A DNA stretch of 64,000 bases from Agroathelia rolfsii (lineage: Eukaryota > Basidiomycota > Agaricomycetes > Amylocorticiales > Amylocorticiaceae). Position numbers and translations under genes: made by a program. The stretch is taken from positions 4,836,001-4,900,000 of the forward strand of contig JABRWF010000003.1 in assembly GCA_018343915.1 (NCBI GenBank), in the 5' to 3' direction. Shown here in pieces: positions 59,583 to 64,000 of this stretch. The notes under the pieces are model-generated. The model saw nothing but the letters and a program-made list of their open reading frames with translations, searched no databases and was not told the origin of the DNA. Position 1 is the stretch's first letter. Each line of letters begins with the position of its first letter.

Positions 59583-59752
59583 TGATGATTACATTGTGAT
59601 TATACGTGTCGCCTAAAGTAGAATATGTATACAAGTGTTCGTGTACCATTTTGCCCAGCATGCCCAGCACCAACTAGGTCAGAGTCGCCTTCACTACAGA
59701 GAAGCATAAACAAGGTAAAATAAATAGACAATAATTGCGGGTCTCCATGCAA

Positions 59753-60680
59753 TTAGTCCTTAGGCCCCCACATGTCTTCGTACCTATAGTACATTCGGTC
59801 AATAATTTGTTTGCATGCCCGGAATTCAAGTTCTTACCAGGTGTCCGGCTTCGTCGCCGACCTCATCTGAACAGTAAGAACGCCTTCGGAATACGCTGCA
59901 AGTTCGCCAAATGCAGCGCGGGTAAGATCGACGTGCCGAGATCCAGCGGCACACCCTGCGCAAGTGTCGACCACGCGAACGAACACGCATTTCTTGGGAC
60001 TGTTGCACACTTGATATTCCAACTACCACATGAGTAAACACTTCTTTCGATAGCATGTATATATAGACCTACGTTCAAGAAAATCAAAGCACTTAGGTCG
60101 GTTGTCCCAACCATCGAGAGTTAATGCGGCGACAAAAGACCCATCCTGCCGAGTGAGTTAGCACTAAGAGGTAGGATATATGCGCTTCAAACTCACTGAA
60201 GGTGACCAATTACCCTGGCTCCAGCAGCTGGGGTTGAGAAGGTCATTTCCCGTATACCTTAGAATGAGATCAGCATAGTGTATTTGGTTATTAATTCGTG
60301 TTCAAGTATTGCACTTACCAAGTTATAGTGACAGACTGAGGATCACCAACGGCCTTGAGTCCATTCCAAACATTATCGACGACCTTCTCGACATCTCCTG
60401 TTAAATCTCTCGCATAGTCCGGCGTGTACGAGGAGGTGTCGCGTGACACGAATTGATCATGTTCTGGCTGCGCTCCCAGGGAAGGAGTGAACTGAGCTCC
60501 CGTGATGTTCACCGTCGTCCAACCATCACGGGGGTCGAATCCATAGTCATTCCCCAGAGAGTGGGATTTTAGGTATCTGAGCTTGTCGGCGGCCTGAGCG
60601 GCGCCCTGGCATGCTGCTGGGTGAATAATAGAAGAAAGGGAAAGGCAAAAGGCAAGGAGGGTTGCTGTAGGGAAGAGCAT
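59753..60680 (-). CDS. Secreted DPBB (RlpA-like/expansin-like) protein
   Basis: Exons (minus strand) 60680-60319, 60257-60197, 60145-60073, 60009-59838 and 59783-59753 give 232 residues. A signal peptide covers about residues 1-24 (SLSSIIHPAACQG at its end). The N-terminal 95 residues are unfamiliar. A double-psi beta-barrel follows: ITWYTGNDLLNPSCWSQGNW, SFVAALTLDGWDN, and the signature VVDTCAGCAAGSRHVDLTR ending AAFGELA. The conserved Cys pairs and HVDLT are typical of fungal RlpA-like/barwin-related secreted proteins, often highly expressed in fruit bodies or at plant contact; binding to cell-wall glycan is inference. The last 31-nt exon (EDMWGPKD) and the acceptor before CNSPKKC are less certain. 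No GH45 catalytic domain is attached. Confidence 0.8.
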
Positions 60681-61163
60681 TGTAACTGTTGTCTGAATGT
60701 TTGAATCTAAACGAGTTTATGGATGGGGGAATTTGTCTCAAAGTTGATTAAAAAAAAGAAGGGATGGTGGGCGTTCGAGTTGAGGATTGGATGGGAAGAA
60801 ATGACAGTGGTTAATCCAACTCGGCAGCGGACTCCGAACAAGAGAGTATGCTGAAATACCATCGAACCCACTGCCAGAAATACAGACAAGAAATACTTCC
60901 CAAGATGGTAATTGTATTGGCTTTCTGCTGACATCATCTGTCCTCAACCATGGCGTCGTTTCGCGGTCCCAGCGAAACTCGCTAGCATGCATCGCAGTAG
61001 TCAGCAACAACAACGAAATTTCATTCAAAACAGTACACAAGAATAACAGTGATATACAGCACCTGCAGGGCGTAACTAAGTCCATGTTCGCCCCAGAGCA
61101 ATCAGCAAAGCCCACAAGACAAATAATCCGACATCATATCATCGTAGTCATCATGTATGCATC
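60681..61163. other. Intergenic, 483 bp
   Basis: DPBB gene promoter and PROPPIN 3' flank. A 125-codon minus-strand frame here (60738-61115) has no domain signal and is taken as chance. Confidence 0.4.
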
Positions 61164-62759
61164 CTAGGCCCACCCGTCCCTACGTCCGTACCTTCGAAAC
61201 TCTTGAAGTATACACTCTCGACTTTCCTTGGCTTCTTTATCGCCCTCTCGTTCCTTACCTTTTGATTTATCACCGTGTCCCAATACAGACGATGCAACGC
61301 TCGAAGATCGCAAGCGTTCAATGGGACGAGGGCTCGGAGACGATGGCCGTGAGCCAGGACTATTGCTTGTGGATGAGTATTCGCCGACCTTGGGCGTGGA
61401 AAGGCGATACCACCCCCCTGTATAGGTGAGTGCAATGAGCTGGAATTCATTGGGCGCCTCAGGTGATTTTGCCTCTTCGCTTTCGCCATCTACTTCAATC
61501 CAGCCTACGACACACCTTTCTTCGTCAGGCACATCTGCAGTTGGGGACCGGGAGCTTGCCGAGGTAGAGGATAGACTAATGTGCGATGTTTGCGAGGGAA
61601 TACGATATTGTGCATACGACCACTCCGATCCAAAGTACTTCGGGAGTGGCACAAACGGAGCTAGAGGAGAAAATAATGATTGTCGATTCCTTGAACAGAT
61701 AGGAAGGTTAAAACCCGGTGTTTCCAAAACAGGGGAAAAAAACCCGCCTACTCACGCTGTATTAGATCTTAAGAGAGAAAACAGATGGATTGTACCTTTA
61801 TCACTCCATACGCACAACTCTTGTTCGTCAGGACGAAAGGCGATACCGAATATATCAGCTTTGTCACTTCCTCGTCGGAATTCTCTAACCGGCTTTCCCG
61901 TGGCAGCATCCCATACACGAACCAAAGTCCCTCGTAAAGATGCTGTGGCGAGCAGGCGACCAGAAAGTGATACGCAGAGGGCCGAGAGTGGTGATTCATG
62001 TGCTTTGATCAACGTTGCCGTGTGGTGAGAAAGGGGTAGGGCGGGCACCGTTGATCTATGCCGTTGCGATAATTGGGGTGCGGAAGGCTTGGGAGAAGGG
62101 CATTCCGGTAGATGTACTAGACGCACATGACCAGTCTGTCGACCGGGCATGCAGAGTAGCGTGGATTGTGGTGCAGTGGCTAAGGCAATCAGTCCTGTAA
62201 AACAAGTGACCGAATCAGTCAAATCCCAAGAAAGAGGCGACCGAGCTAGTTCATCCATGCACACCTCTAGGGTTCTCGCATGTATCATATTCGCGGTATT
62301 TGGAAATTGTCTGGTCAAGTCGAAAGACGACTGCTCTCCTTTTGAGTGCAACGACGAACCATCCTCTGCGACAGGCAAGCCCTCGTACTTTCTCCTTGAA
62401 CTCCAATTCTGCCACTTCTTTCCCCTGTATATCGTCCCACACTATTACTTTGTTTGGAGGATAACGAGGGCTTCGACCACCACCAATCAGAAATAATATA
62501 TTGGACGTATGTAAAGGCACGATGGCGGACAACGTTCCACCTGTGACCTCTGTAGATCTTGTCTTAACCATGTTTCTCATTTCTAAGTATGTGTCATTCA
62601 TGTCAAACCTCGTTTACGTATTAACTCAAGAGGCCAGGTTCGATAAACAGCAAAGCCTGCCGGTGTAGAGGCAGTGAATACACGGCATTCAGCATCAAAG
62701 CGAGCATCATAAATGAGTAGAGGTTGAGAAGCACTGATTGAGTGACGAGCGAGGTTCAT
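61164..62759 (-). CDS. PROPPIN-family WD40 protein (Atg18/Hsv2-like)
   Basis: Phosphoinositide-binding seven-bladed propeller acting in autophagy or endosome/vacuole membrane traffic. Exons (minus strand) 62759-62609, 62549-62265, 62194-61756 and 61689-61164 give 466 residues. Blade motifs: YDARFDAECRVFTASTPAGF, NILFLIGGGRSPRYPPNKV, VWDDIQGKEVAELEF. The diagnostic PI3P/PI(3,5)P2-binding motif is REFRRGSDKADIFGIAF (the FRRG box). The family C-terminal segment CILQEFRRYGRRDGW closes the propeller. A Ser-rich loop of about 100 residues sits in the last blade (PGSRPSSPSPRPIERL). GGGRSPRYPPNKVIVWDD favours the Hsv2/WDR45 branch over Atg18, but I do not assign the paralogue. A CACGTG box lies about 205 bp upstream. 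Confidence 0.9.
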
Positions 62760-64000
62760 GAGAGCAATGAGAAGAGAGTTATTAGTAGAAAGACTTGGAC
62801 GTAATAAGATTATCGAAAGAGTGAAGCACCGCCGCTTATAGCACCTTCACTCAGGCTGAGGCTCCCAGTCGCGTGCCAGTGGCAGTAGGCTTCTTGTGCC
62901 ACCACTGGCCCGGGTGGTGCTTCGGAAGTAAACGCTCCCTGTGACATTGTAACCAGAATTTCACGTGATAAAATGTCACATTGCGTTATCATGACGCAGT
63001 TAGTAGCTGAGATTGCAACTGACCTTGAAGTTGAGCTGGGATCTTGACATCAAGTCGGCAAATTAGCAGCTGTGTCTTCGAAGCGATCCTCGACATATCA
63101 CATTTACCATGGTGCTCTCTATCCTGGAACCTCACGATGAACTTAATTATCCAGGCACCTGCGGATACTGTAGTCCGCCCGGGGAGAGGAGTGCAGAGAG
63201 AACTATGTTTAAGGCTGCAAGCGCCACCGCAATACAGCTCTCATGCGATGTGAGCCCCGTATTTCAGCAAACCATTTCCTAAAGTAGCCATCACAAGAGT
63301 GTTTCTCATGTAATTACGCAAGGTATATCAACGGATGATTGATAGAGGATGGAGGCGTTCTGGAACATACTGCTACAAGAATGACCTAGTAGGACAACTA
63401 GCATGCGCGCTGTTTGTATGAATTAACTAGCTGATTTAGAGACTTTCTAGAAGCGGTCATGCTGTCCTCACTATACCATCAAGTACGTCTCATATTGACA
63501 AGTGCTTTATCTATATAATGGATTGTTTTATCAAGACTCGATGCGGCCCATTTCCAACCGAGCAAAGCCCACAGGAAGCTTCTGAATCGGTTAGCCGATG
63601 GCTTGAGCTCCCCATAAAAAAGTTATACCTAATGCTACTTAGATGGAATCGCTTTATCATTGGTGATGTCGCGGATAGTCCACACACCAAGTATGCTTCG
63701 ATCATTCCGCATATATCATACGGCGCTAAATCTCACTACAACACCAGAGTTCATGGACGACCATCTAAGAATGAACCCTTTTCTTTGATAAAAACGATTC
63801 ATGATAGCGAGTATCAGCAACTGACTACATCTGCATCCCATAAATTCGAAGTACGCGCTGCAAAATTAGTACTGAAATAAAAAGGGTAGCTCATCGCGAA
63901 CCACTGGCAATAGGTGGAGTTGGAACTAGCATCGTTTACCCAAGAGAAGTTTTCTTTGTATTGCAAATACCAAGCGGGTATCCACAATGATTTGAACAAG
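62760..64000. other. Right-end region without a supported gene, 1.24 kb
   Basis: PROPPIN promoter on the left, including CACGTG at 62963-62968, then AT-richer sequence. A 120-codon plus-strand frame at 63518-63880 begins just after TATATAATG but shows no domain, signal peptide or intron pattern; I cannot support it as a gene. It may be 5' or 3' flank of a gene beyond the window. Confidence 0.45.

Noticed and set aside
60738..61115. Minus-strand frame of 125 codons between the DPBB and PROPPIN genes.
   Set aside because: Hydrophobic start but no conserved pattern, and it lies in promoter/3' flank sequence.
63518..63880. Plus-strand frame of 120 codons after a TATATAATG sequence near the right end.
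   Set aside because: No domain or signal peptide and no splice sites; a TATA so close to the ATG would be unusual. Kept only as an open question.
1..64000. Search for a biosynthetic cluster, defence system, transposon or CRISPR-like array.
   Set aside because: No synthase, transposase, reverse transcriptase, integrase, terminal repeats or spaced repeats seen; neighbouring genes are unrelated housekeeping functions, and the secreted enzymes are isolated.

Overview
The window reads as a stretch of nuclear genome from a filamentous basidiomycete fungus, most likely an Agaricomycete. It has about 29 protein genes on both strands. Nearly every gene is broken by many short introns (about 50-65 bases) with GTRNGT donors and YAG acceptors. 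There are two intron-bearing tRNA genes, secreted plant-wall enzymes (GH28, GDSL esterase) and fungal families such as KCH1, PROPPIN, DIP2 and GRR1. I saw no transposon, CRISPR array, plasmid or viral gene. All gene models were spliced by eye; for each complete gene the exon lengths sum to a multiple of three.

Layout. 1-5.5 kb: 3' part of a UIM-rich gene, THOC7 and a short tRNase Z. 5.7 kb: tRNA-His. 6.0-16.3 kb: two RhoGEF genes on the minus strand with a secreted GDSL esterase between them. 17.0-20.1 kb: an F-box-less GRR1-like LRR gene, a small membrane protein and a CCDC97-domain protein. 20.4-22.2 kb: an endopolygalacturonase with 12 exons. 23.8-31.0 kb: mitochondrial DNA polymerase gamma (MIP1) diverging from the F-box protein GRR1. 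31.2-35.7 kb: NAA10 acetyltransferase, an alpha/beta hydrolase, tRNA-Trp and a Gfo/Idh/MocA oxidoreductase. 36.0-42.1 kb: a serine-rich orphan, NCS1/FRQ1, EMC3 and VTI1. 42.4-48.8 kb: KCH1, DRG1 and ALG8. 49.5-53.8 kb: VMA21, RNR2 and IMP4. 53.9-62.8 kb: aspartyl aminopeptidase, DIP2/UTP12, a secreted DPBB protein and a PROPPIN. The last 1.2 kb holds no gene I can support.

Most genes are unrelated housekeeping functions packed head-to-head (shared promoters of 185-608 bp) or tail-to-tail (stops 1-97 bp apart). Loose functional themes are Rho/polarity signalling (two RhoGEFs), SCF/LRR proteins (GRR1 and its paralogue), endomembrane traffic (NCS1, EMC3, VTI1, VMA21, ALG8, PROPPIN), dNTP and mtDNA synthesis (RNR2, MIP1) and the small-subunit processome (IMP4, DIP2). 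The least ordinary signals are an internal duplication in the spacer of the mitochondrial DNA polymerase, a GRR1 paralogue without an F-box about 10 kb from GRR1 itself, 7- and 9-nt coding microexons in DRG1, an IMP4 start codon alone in its own coding exon, and a prion-like tail on the KCH1 channel.
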